A stretch of 64,000 nt of DNA from Pectinophora gossypiella (taxonomy: Eukaryota > Arthropoda > Insecta > Lepidoptera > Gelechiidae). Shown here one piece after another: positions 23,511 through 35,300 of the stretch. Both the position numbers and the translations under genes were made by a program. The stretch is from the NCBI RefSeq assembly GCF_024362695.1, contig NC_065419.1, positions 13,826,678-13,890,677 of the forward strand, given 5' to 3'. A model generated the notes under the pieces. It was not told the origin of the DNA. It saw only the letters and a list, made by a program, of their open reading frames with translations, and searched no databases. How positions within the stretch are numbered: position 1 is the first letter of the stretch; each line of letters begins with the position of its first letter.

Positions 23511-26284
23511 AACGTAGACGTCAAACTCGTATGCAACTAATTAAGTAATTCATGTTCATGACAAAAAGCTCGGTTGCGTGGGTACTTATACGTAGTTCAT
23601 GCTATTGGGAATATTAGTCAAGCAACAAAAGCTATAACCGCAAAACCTTAATGTTTATCAGTTTATTACGAACTTTTGTCTTTTCAATTTAACACACTAT
23701 CGCGTAGTTCTGTGGTACTATGCAAAATGTACAAAAGCATATTGTAATCATCCGTTTACTAAGCGCAGTTAATTACGATGTGTTACGGGTTTTCAATTGT
23801 ACGTACATAAAAATGGTACCTACAAATAAAACATTCTGGCGAAGTAATGTGTGTGTATGTATGTGTCCATAATAATACAGATTTAATTGTTTTCAGGGCA
23901 ACAATAGTTTCTTCGTGAAGAACTGGCAAATGACTGTAATACAGTTCTATTTGTCGCCTATTTAGGTACTAAACGACTTCACTTCACTCCTTATCTCCAT
24001 TTCTTAGAAAGATAAAGGTATTTTTTTTTTAATAAAGCTTGGAACTGTATGCTTTACTTTCTATTGCCTACTTTAAGTATCTTGGTAGAAATTACTAAGA
24101 AATTAATCCAATATGAAGTACGTACTTATAAATAATTACAAGATTCTTATTAATTAGAGTACCGTCAAATACAATCTGCTTTATTGCTGAATTTCTTCCA
24201 AACAAATTATTGGAATAGGCAATGTCTTTATTTTTAACCGGGTAGAGAAAGGTTTCCTATAAGCTTTTTTTTACAACCAGTTCTTTTTAGTGGCCTAATT
24301 TTTTGCCCCTATCCATTCTTACAGGGAAAGTGATCCTGTCACTCAGATATTAACTTTTTATCCGCCATTTAATTAATATGTTCTCTGTACAAAAATCACC
24401 GTTAAACATGCCGGGGGACATTGGCGCCAGGCACTAACGGATCTTCGGTTCTGGTGCGTGTAAAAAAGACAGTTTGTTCTTGTTACAAATTAGCAATGTG
24501 TCAAACGAGGTTATAATGTAGGTATCTAAAAAACTGGCCGAAATAGAATAAAGAAAAATACTTTTCTTTTTTTATTATTCTTATAAATATTGTTTAGAAT
24601 TTAACCAGTATTTTTTTTTAAATAATTTAAATATAGAACGGTGTTTTCTTTTTAAAAACGAAATTAAAACCTATCGTGCGTGATATTAATTGGACCACTG
24701 TATGTCTGTATATTAATCCCACTGGTTACTGGAATGGTCATACGTTCAACAACAAAATTAAGGAATCTCGACTTTTTATTGACTAATAAATAATTATCCT
24801 GGCGTATCTCGGTCACCGTTTTATTATGGGCTCATTCAATTTGTTGGTTGTCAGACTTGTCAGCTTGCATTCTGCAAACACGACACGGACATTTCTCCAG
24901 TGTAAGCTGCGATGTGCTGGCGCCATTAACGGATTGGCGCCTTACGAGTAGAGAAAAAGTAAAAATAAGCGAAGGAACTCATTACATATAAAGCCTTGTT
25001 GGAAAAAAAGCGTGGCGCCAGGTTTATATTCCGTTGAAGAATTATATTTTATTGGCCCTTTTTGCCTTAATTGCATCATAAATAAACATATTTATGAAAA
25101 CAAAAAACAAACGAAAAAAACTAATACAAAAAGAAACATTGATTATATTAGATAGTCAGACGATAACCTTTGAAATGATTTATCTGGCATGAAAGTTCTA
25201 GTTCAGTGTACTGAAAATGCGTGATGAAATTCGCACTTGAATCTATTTCGGTGAATCCAAGGTCGGGTCGTACGTCAATCCGCTTGTCATCAAAACGTTT
25301 TTTTTTTCACTAAAGCTCGGTCTGCGTCGAACTAAGCTAAGTAGGCACCTATAATGCTGAAAGCACACAGATTCTTCCGTGTGGTAGGTAGGTACGCGAT
25401 GTAAGAATTATATTACAGAACACATAAGGTCGACCTTTATTTGTTTATTTTGAAAAATTAGGAAGGAATTGCCTCCCTGCTCTTCACAATTTCCCATTTC
25501 TGGAGTTTTTTAGGTTAGGTTAGTACTTTTGATTATTTCTCCTTTTTGTTGTTTATTACTGTGATTCGCTAGGTAGCTGATATTATTTTTAAAGATATGT
25601 ACCTATAAACAGTAAGTACGTACAGTCATGAGCAATATCATGTAACAACTTTAGAATCCTGTCGCACTATAATATTTGACATTTAATGAGACTTACGGTT
25701 TAATTTGTCAAAAAAGTTAATGTGACATGGTTTCAAAGGGTATACATATTAGTATTAGTACTCGTGACCGTATTATATTGTTTGTGTCAGTCACTCACCC
25801 TTAACGTAAACAACCTCATCTCAAGGGGCGCAAAACAGGGTTAACGATCTATTAAAACCCCATCTTAGAAACGTTTTGTTATTCTGAATGGGATATTTCT
25901 TAACCCTCATGTTTATAGTATCGTACCTACCTATAAAAGTAATTCAGCGATTTAGGTACAAAGATGTATAACAAAACTTGGTAAAAGTTGATAGGTAGGT
26001 ATGTTATGTATAACTTCTATACAAAATTGTTAAGTAGGTAGGTACCTACCTACTTAGCTATTTTCCTTGTAAATGTAAATATGTAGTAAAGCATTGCTAT
26101 ACATAAACCTAGTAGGTACCTAACCTAGCCTACCTATCATCCGATAGGTGCCTACTAGGTACTTGTTTCTTAACATGCATAAGTTTACGCCACGTTATTC
26201 AATGTTTACCTATTTAACTACTTATTTGACTATTTTTTTTATTTATTTGATCAAAATTCGGGTAGGTAGGTAGGTACCTACTCG

Positions 26285-26368
26285 CTCCTTGTTCGAGACA
26301 GTATTTTAACAGTGTAGTCTACGTCTTATACTCCACAAAAACTGTTAAATAATGTCGCGAACAAGGAG
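26285..26368 (+). repeat. hairpin, copy 2 (intact), pre-miRNA-like
   Basis: Same hairpin as at 22503 with the outer C-G pair present. Stem length, loop size and few bulges resemble an animal pre-miRNA, but a small palindromic MITE is an equal alternative. I recognise no known mature miRNA in it. Confidence 0.6.
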
Positions 26369-26559
26369 TTACGTATAATCACGAGTAATAGAACTTCACT
26401 TACAGGTAAGTTCGTTTAATCTCTTAATTATTCAACGTTTACCTATTTATCTATTCATTTGATAGGTAGGTAGCTACCTATTTGAACTGATAAGCACTTT
26501 CGTTGGTTAAGAATGACATATCTACATTGTATAGAGATAGGTACATAGAATCACGCCTC

Positions 26560-28784
26560 GTTCCTTTGGGGTAAGCAGAGACCACATAACTTACTACAAT
26601 CCTGACACACCACTTTTGCATCTTCCACTCTCATCAAAGACTTCATGCATGCTCGCCGGTTTAGAGTAGGTCCTCTTGACCTGGCTTTTCTTTAAAACAT
26701 CCTGGATCTGATCACGGTACCTATGTAGGTAGGTAGGTAGGTACAAAGTTAAGAAATAATTCCTGCACAATCTATAGAATCGGCAATTGAGTAGGTATTG
26801 TTATCGATGTTTTCTTTGGGAAAAAAACTAAACAATGTTATCAGGGTCCACTTCCTACGAGTTTCCGGTAAACGTTTTCCGCTCTTAAGAAAAAATCGAG
26901 AGACGTTCTGAAACTGCAGTTCAGTCCTTTACCTACCTATTTTTATCACGTCCACTTACCTACCTACTTTAAAACTTGAAAAATGCAACAGTGTAGTGTT
27001 TTGTAAATAACATCGGAAGCTGTTTTTTTGTAAGGTTTTTGTGTACCTACATAGGTACCTAGTTTCAATTTAACAGCAAAATAAGAAACTAACTCTACTA
27101 GAATAGACTAGAATCCTGGACCTACAAAACTGCTGGAAGTTCCTACTTACCTAATCTACCCTAAAGGTACCTACCTATTTTCAGCAGGTAGGCTGTGTAC
27201 ATACCAACACGTGCCTATTTTAAAAACTTAATTTTTTTCGGCATTTACAAACTGTCAGTCAGGTAGGCACTAAAACGTAATGGTTAGGTAGGTAAGTATA
27301 TCCCAAGGCCAAGTACCTACCTACCTATATCCTCTTAGTAGGTACCATCCTACTTAACTACCCTCTCCACCGAATAATGATACAGGGGCCGCGAGGGGTG
27401 CACGACAATGGATAAAAATCAATAGGTAGATACCTCTGTACAATTGCATTGTACTTAGAATATTAAGCAAGGATTCATTCCACTCTCGTCCACAAACCTA
27501 CGCTTGAGACACAAACAACAATCAACGAGTGTTGATTCAATGCAAAGTATGAAATTGTGACGTGTGACATGACAGGACACACACATTATGTTTGCAGGTA
27601 GCTATTGATCCAATTCACGATAAAAAAAAACCGTCTTTGTTACGCCTACTTGATTGACAAAAATGATTGAACCTAACCTAATCTCAATCGTTATGAATGA
27701 CTTATATTTGCGAATAAATACTTTAATGAACAAATGTAATGTTCCTTATTCCTCGATCATTGCCTACTTTGTCACTATAAAAAGCACTGAAAAATAACCG
27801 GAAAATAGCACTTACACATCGAAACTACCACGTTTTACTCTTTACAACTTGATACACTTATTAACCTATTTTCTATTTTACGATTTCTACTAGGCATTAA
27901 TAAAAGTACTTAATGCATAAAACTCGTTCAATTCGTACGTATTTTCTATAAAATTACATTTCTTATCAACTACCTATCATAAAATTATTGGAAAAGAAAT
28001 TTCGTCAACTAAAACGTGCTACGCTACAGTTGAACGCAGCAATTTTGTAACAATATGCCGATTGTACTTGTCGGTCGGCAACCGAACAGCTGTTCATTCG
28101 AGAAGGATTCTACCGTTAATTTCAATTCTAACCTCTCAACAGCTTCACTACTACTTTTATTACATCACAAAAGAACCGATTTCAGCCTGAAATTAACTGA
28201 TTTAACTCACCGTATAATTTTAAACACTAAAAATAAAATATTCCTAAAACACACTTAAAAGTTACTTTGCACACTTGTAAAAGGTTACACACAGCTATAA
28301 AAGAACGAACTTTAATTTACAACTCTAATTTAACTTATAAAAACAGTGTTTTTTACATTAAATAAAACTATAAATACGAAAGTGTAGAGCCGAGAAGAAC
28401 ACACACCCGACACCGGCAAGCGCAGAAACCCGACTGGCGCGACCTCACGCGGAGAGCCACCAAAATACTTTTCAATGGAACGACGAACGTGCCGCTTCAA
28501 AATGGTTTCATTCATAAATACACAATTTATTGAATTTAAACTCATAAAAAAGAAATAGAAGCCTTTCCCCATAACATTTATTAGGTACCTTATATATTTA
28601 GTATCCATTTGAAATCTTCATCTTAATATTTAGTTATGTTTATTACCTTCAAAGATTTTTGATAAGACGAAATAAAATTAAAATGCTAGATATACATGCA
28701 CAATAATTTTAATAACAAGTGCATGTACCTATTCTAATAATCGTGTACTCTATTTACATTATAAATTAACAGCAAAGTTTAAAA
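26560..28784. other. BicC upstream region, no coding sequence recognised
   Basis: TAGG-rich to 27,350, then AT-rich. A GC-rich patch at 28,385-28,470 includes ACTGGCGC (28433), also present at 28801. It might be an untranslated exon or an upstream promoter. No ORF is convincing. Confidence 0.4.
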
Positions 28785-28915
28785 AGTTTTAAATTAACGA
28801 ACTGGCGCCGTCTTGGCGAGAGCATCCGGTGCATGCATCACTAATTCTGATTGGCTGTTGCGAGGCGGGCCTCCATTTTCACATCAAATGCCCGTTTATG
28901 AATGCGCTGTTTTTT
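28785..28915 (+). promoter_or_regulatory. candidate BicC promoter region
   Basis: A locally GC-rich island in AT-rich DNA, 400-530 nt before the BicC ATG. It has ACTGGCGCC at 28801, an inverted CCAAT box (GATTGGCTG, near 28850) and GCGAGGCGGGCC. No clear TATA box or initiator is visible. The assignment is inferred from composition and position. Confidence 0.3.
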
Positions 28916-29311
28916 TTTATAAATTATCATACACTATTTTAACTATATTTTTTAGATCACCTTGATTACGTGCTGTAATAAAATAATTTTATTAATTACG
29001 CGATAATTAAGTAATCAATTTATAAAGAAATTTACCATTGACCACAATTTACTTACTAAAATAAAAATCATTTAGAATTATGTTAAACCACCCTCATTTG
29101 TCTTAATTATTTTTACCAGCCTCTTCTCAATTTCATTTCCAGTCAGGGTCGGTGAACCAATACGTGAAGTTGCTTATAAACTAAAACCATTTATTTTATA
29201 CGGTTTATGTAATTATGTTTAGTGTTTATTAGACCAATTTTAATTGAGTACTATTGATTTATTAATTAGTATTGACTTGAATATTTTATCAGATACGCAA
29301 ATCAATTAAAT

Positions 29312-29392
29312 ATGTCTTCTAATAATTTTTTAACGGTGAAAACACATTTATCGGATTTTAAAAATAATTCCGACAAAGATACTGTGAGCGAG
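29312..29392 (+). CDS. BicC: BicC exon 1 (residues 1-27)
   Basis: First coding exon. The ATG is preceded in frame by TGA at 29273-29275. It ends in GAG before a GTAAGT donor, phase 0. The sequence is short, polar and low in identity to anything I know, as expected for the N-terminus of this family. Confidence 0.85.
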
Positions 29393-32300
29393 GTAAGTAA
29401 ATTATTATTCATCAAATAAACAGAATGTCGATAATTTTTTACATGCTACTAAAAGACATTCCAAATGAATCATCCGCCATGTTGGCATAATGAAGTTGAA
29501 ACGTGGGTGGTTGATTACGAAAATGTATTTTTGAAATCCACTTGAACCCATGACAAGTTCTACTTAGGTGTATATTTTTTATGTAAAATACATTCGACCC
29601 AATACCAATTCTTGAAAAATCACAGGCCTCTGAAAGTGGAACAAGTAACTCCGTGACGTCAGCAGAAGACCTACAGAAATTAGCAGTGATTCTCGGTCTA
29701 AACAGCGCTGAAGATGTATATCAGGAAAGATTTCGAGTTGACAGGCGTCGTTTGGAAGCCATGTTGGCGGGTAATGCTGCAAAACGCTGTTTTTCATACC
29801 TAATAAATATCCGAACTTCCAACTAAATATTGAATTAACATTACCGATTTATTTTTTTTAGAAAACTTGGAAGAATCCCAAACTGCGCAGGCTTTCTTTC
29901 ATCGGGTAAGTTGTACAAAAATATCATTAAGCTTTTTATCACGTAACGGTTTGCGTGGATTCAATTCACGGCCCGGGGTTCAATTCACGGCCCGGGGTTC
30001 AATTCCTGGAGGAGGCATTTCAAAATCACTTTATGAGGCTGTTGGATTATAACATTGCAGGCAAGTCATCTAATTGTTCGATTAAGATGATTCTATGCAT
30101 CGGAAGGCACGTTTAGCCGTTGCCAGCTTTTGGCGGGTCTATAATAACCCATACAAAATTTCTAGTCGTCACATCTGACAACGAGAATAAATACCCCTAA
30201 CTTTTATTTTATTTTCAGGTAATGAATGAAACTAATACTTTGGTCAATTGGCCCGCTCGTCTAAAAATAGGCGCACGTTCGAAGAAAGGTAAATTAAGAA
30301 ACATATTTTTATTTTTTCTTTTTTAAAAATAATTTTAAGAGTTGAACGCTACTTTACAATTTTTCAAAATTAGTGGTACATCTATGAACAGGCTGTAAAA
30401 TTTTTTGGCGGGATGGCGCCAAACAAACTGCGCGACGGCGCCAGTCTGTCGCGATTCGTATTTTGTTTCGTAATTTTCTTATTATTCATTCGCACATCCA
30501 TTACAGTTATAAAGATTGTACATTGAAATCAAATAATAATTGACGTTTATTTAATGAATTAATAATGGGTTTAACTGAAAACAGTGACGATAAAGTGTAT
30601 GATGTTATTAAAAAGATACGGTGTAATAAATTTTGTGATCTTTCAAATTTTTTAGGTAAGTAAGTGATATTTATTTCCCCTTACGGGTTGGCAAAACTTT
30701 TTTTACATCAAATCTTGTTGTTTTAGACCCTCATGTGAGAGTCGCAGGCAGGCCTGACGATGTGAAGCTCGCAAGAGAGAAAATTATGCAGTTACTAGAT
30801 ACCAGGGTAAGCTCAACGGCTTTTTCAAACTCCTACTTTTTTATAACTGGTATTGTATGTAGTTTACTTGTGTATTTGCTCTTTCCATGTATGTCTTCAT
30901 TAAAATTAATACTTTTTCTTGCGCTTAGAGATATTAAACTTGTTATTTTGTATTCTCAATTAAAAAAAAAAATGTTTGTCTAAACTCCAATATCCGATTT
31001 TTCACGCGTGAAAAGACTGACACGCGTGACTAGAACAAATTAGTCCACTTTTTAAACATTTCGCAGATGGTAATTAAGCTTTATCTAGAAGCTGGTCTAG
31101 ATTACGACGTGGCTAATACTAAAATACGGTCATTATTTGCAGAGTAACCGTGTCACTATGAAAATCGATGTCAGCTATACCGACCACTCGCATATCATTG
31201 GAAAGGTGAGAATTGTCACAAACCTGTTACCCTCAAATTAGATTTACCGCTTCAGCGAGTAATTTGTCGATTAGTTTACCTACTTAGTTGTGTTTAGACT
31301 TTTGTTTTTATGCCGTCGTATGGTAAAAGGCGACATATGGGAATGTATCGACATGGCGGACTAGGTATTATATTTACCCTGTTACCATCCGCACCATGCA
31401 GTTAGTCTTAATAATGTCCACTATTATATCCACTTAGGACGTCGACGCCTTATTACAAAACGAAGACTAAAGTACTGACTAACCAGGTCTTCTTCTATCG
31501 TGTGGATTGTGAGGGAGTCAGGGTTATTACTGAGCCGCCATAGGCCCCTGACATGACTCATGTAACGACTACTAACTTACATCATTAAGTAATAACCGGG
31601 ACCAACGGCTTAACGTGCCTTCCGAAGCACGGATCATCTTACCTTTTGGACAATCAGGTGATCAGCCTGTAATGATCTAACCAAACTAGGGATCACAAAG
31701 TGATTTTTGTGATTTGTCTCCACCGGGATTCGAACCCGGGACCGGATCGTGAGTACAACGCTCAACCACTGGACCACGGAGGCCGTTACTAACCAGGTTA
31801 AAAATATAGCTCGTGCTACGAAAGAAGACACGCGTAACAGACAGGTCCATGAAGCGTGTATACTTAGTTCATCTTGCGATGATATTTTCTGTCTTTATTA
31901 TGATTGATGTCCTTTCGTTGTGTAATTTTCACTAACACAATTGGATAGTTTCCTAGGTCAAAGATAAATTATGAAATTCTGATAACTAAATAAAGACGAT
32001 CTAAAGGTGACAAAAAAGCTTTTCTTTTTTCTATTTAACTTATTTATGAATTTTAATAGGGAAAGAAAAACAACTAATAATTAGAGTAACATTTTGTTAC
32101 GTCTTTCTATGACGTCACAGGTTGCTTTGTCATACAAGTTCCGTAGTAATTTCGTGTTTTGACGTTTAGTAAAAAGTAACTGATTTGACTATTGGCTCGA
32201 CCATTATAGACGGCGGGACGGGTCACCTATCACGTTGGTATAACAGCAAGCTCGGTGAGGTGTGGGTACTTAGTTCATCTTGCGATAGATGTACCAAATT

Positions 32301-35300
32301 GAATGAATTACCAAATCGATGAATTATATTCAAATTCAAATTCAAAAATATCTTTATTCAATAGGTAACATAGTTACACTTTGAATCGTCAATTTTTACA
32401 TAACGAACGTCTCATCCGCCTAAAGCTACTGCAGCTTCTCACAACCTGTATAGCCGGAGAAAAGAAGCTGCAAGAAAAACCTCGGCACAGGGCCCTAGAC
32501 GTTCTTTAAAAAAATAAAATAAACATAAAATATTTTTATACAATTGAGTAATTTAGCTGCCTAATATCAGTTCTCAGACAGTTAATCCGATGCATTCATA
32601 TCTTCTAAATAATCACTAACTTTATAATAAATATATATAATCGTGAGTTTTTATGTTATATTATGGATTTTCTTAGGGAGGGTTGACAATAAAACGCGTG
32701 ATGGAGGAGACGGGGTGCCACATCCACTTCCCGGACTCGAACCGCACCAGCGCTGTGGAGAAGAGCAACCAGGTGTCCATCGCTGGAGACATGGAGCGTG
32801 TGGAGCGCGCACGAGCTCGCGTCAGGGTGAGTGGAATCAATCACCTGGGTTATCCCTAGCGTTATTCCATCAGCTTCTTTCCCCAAATGGCATTAACTAC
32901 TTGGCCGGATTAATGAAGAGAGCCGAGGGCTCTCACCCGGTACAATTTAAGACAAAATAATAAAAAAAAACACAAAATAACGTGAATTTTTCGACAGGAA
33001 ATTCCACTTGATATCAACTCAGAATCGTGGTCTGAATCATCCCCCTCAGTATTCGTTACGGTGTCAATGGTGTTAATTCCTGTAAACACCATCTAATTTT
33101 ATTTAAAGTTTATCTGTCGTTTTCTTATCCGCCCAAAAGGAAAGGGACGGGTAATCGACAAACATAAAATTTATGGAACACACTATAAGCACAAATCTAA
33201 AACAACCGTCTAAAAAATTTACATTGGCCAATAACCCGACAGAATTATGTTGACGGCACACGTCAAACGGTTTGCATACCAGCGAGATACCTTTTTGATT
33301 CGCCCGGGTTATTCATTCATTTACTCATTCTTGGTAAAATTAAGAGCTGTCAATCATCCGTCCCTTTCCTTTTCGGCGGATAAGAAAATGACAGGTATAA
33401 CTTAAAGTAAAATTAGGAGGTGTCTGCAGGAAATGGGGATAACTAACACCACTAACACTAACTATATACTACTGCCTATCCCTTCGGGAATACAAACTAT
33501 GCTATGTCATGTTTATTTTTTTATGTTTTGTCTATCAGGCGCTGACTCCGCTGGTATTCGCGTTCGAGCTGCCTGTGGTGCCGCCGTCGCAGCCGCTGCC
33601 GGACATCTCCTCGCCTTACATACAGCAGATACAGGAGCAGTACAATGTACAGGTAGGTATATAGGTATATATATAACATAAACAGCCTATATACGTCCCA
33701 CTGCTGGGCACAGGTATGGAGTATACTCCACCACGCTGCTTCAGTGCGGTTGGTATATACTACCTATATAATATTTTCTTTTTGACGTGACTTATTGTAG
33801 ATTCGTGGAAAATGGCATTAACTACTTGGCCGGACAAATGGGGTGCGCTGAGAACTCTCACGCGGTACAAAGTTTAAGGCAACAGGTCTGAAGGTGGTAG
33901 GTACATAAACATAAATCATCTCCCTAGCGTTATCCCGTTTTTCAAGGCCTCGTTTCCCTAACCTGAATATTTGTCAGGTCTAGTTTTGAAATAGAAGCCT
34001 TCCAACCCGAAAGGGAAAGCCAGCCCAATACAGGTCAGGTCACATAGATCCTAACCCACAGATCATATAATGCTAACGTAAAAGGGAGCTATCAAACACT
34101 GAACAAGTTCAATACTCGACGTAATTCCGACGTAAATCCGCTAGAGTAACCACTAAATTTAAAAATAAAAAAAAGTTGATTTAATGGCCAATTTTTTTTA
34201 CTTTTGGTAGGAGTACAACCTTTCAATTATAAAACACTAGCTTTTGCCCGCGACTTCGTCCGCGTGGCGTGTTATAGAAGAGAGATATTTGTGTGTGCGG
34301 GAGAAAAGTTAAGAAATGTTTAATTTAATTACAGCCATAATTAAACTTTATATTCACTAAGGTATGCATGCATGCTAGATTGAAAACATCTATCTTACGC
34401 GGTTAAGATTTTTTCATACAAATGTTTTTTCCCGCTAACTCCCGTTTCCGTATGAATTTTGCAATGTCCTGTTGCAACTAAGATTCAAGTTTACTATGGT
34501 ACCGGCATGCCAAATTTCAAGCGTCTAACTTAAGTGGCTAAGATTTTTCATACAAAAGGATTTTCCCGCTAATTCCCGTTCCCGTGGGAATTTCGGGAAT
34601 TCCTTTCTTAGTGCACCTCTACGGTACCTAAGCTACGTCCCTTCCAAATTTCAGGTGCCTACGTTTAGCCGTTGCGTTGCGTTGATATGTCAGTCAGTCA
34701 GTTTCTCCTTTTATATAATAAATAATAAAAATAATAAATATTTAGATATTTTAAGTGCCTAATCTATAGATAATAATCTAATAATAGATAATAATAATAG
34801 ATAATAATCTATTATTAGCCTTTCTAGAAACTTTTATTTTCCCTCATTCAGCGGTTATCGCTATCGACCCACTAGGGTCGATTAATTCTTTCAAATATTT
34901 TTCCTCTCAGACGACGCCCTGAGCCGAGGTTCGCGCCCAACTGGGCACCCTCAGGCCTGTTGTCTTAAACGTTGTACCGGGTGAGAGCCTTCAGCGCTCC
35001 CCATTTGTCCGGCCAAGTAGTTAATGCCATCTGCGGCAAATCTACAACAAGTCACGTCAAAAATAAATTAGAAACTTTAATTAGGTACAAATCGGTACTC
35101 TTAGCGTCATCTATTGAAATTTTTTAGAACAATTTTCTTAATATTCGCATTGGGAACCCATGTTGAACCCTAAACGCCTTTCTTAGGAATGTAGATGACT
35201 CTGCCCAATCCATTAGGCAATAGTCTGTAGTAACGCCTACGTTAATGTTTAGAGCAATGTTGATTTTCAACCGTTATCTAGGCAACTCTCGATGGCTAGG

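Larger units (their letters stand above)
22777..26559. repeat. 3.78-kb tandem duplication, copy 2
   Basis: Second copy. It begins CCGAGAAATAATG directly after the ATCACGCCTC end of copy 1 and ends with the same ATCACGCCTC before unique DNA. The junction shows only one or two bases of homology. It has the same content as copy 1, including SINE-C at 23218-23510 and MITE-G at 25621-25772. Confidence 0.95.

Noticed and set aside
28330..28608. 92-residue frame on the - strand upstream of BicC
   Set aside because: Mostly AT-rich low-complexity residues; the GC-rich patch is better read as regulatory or untranslated sequence.
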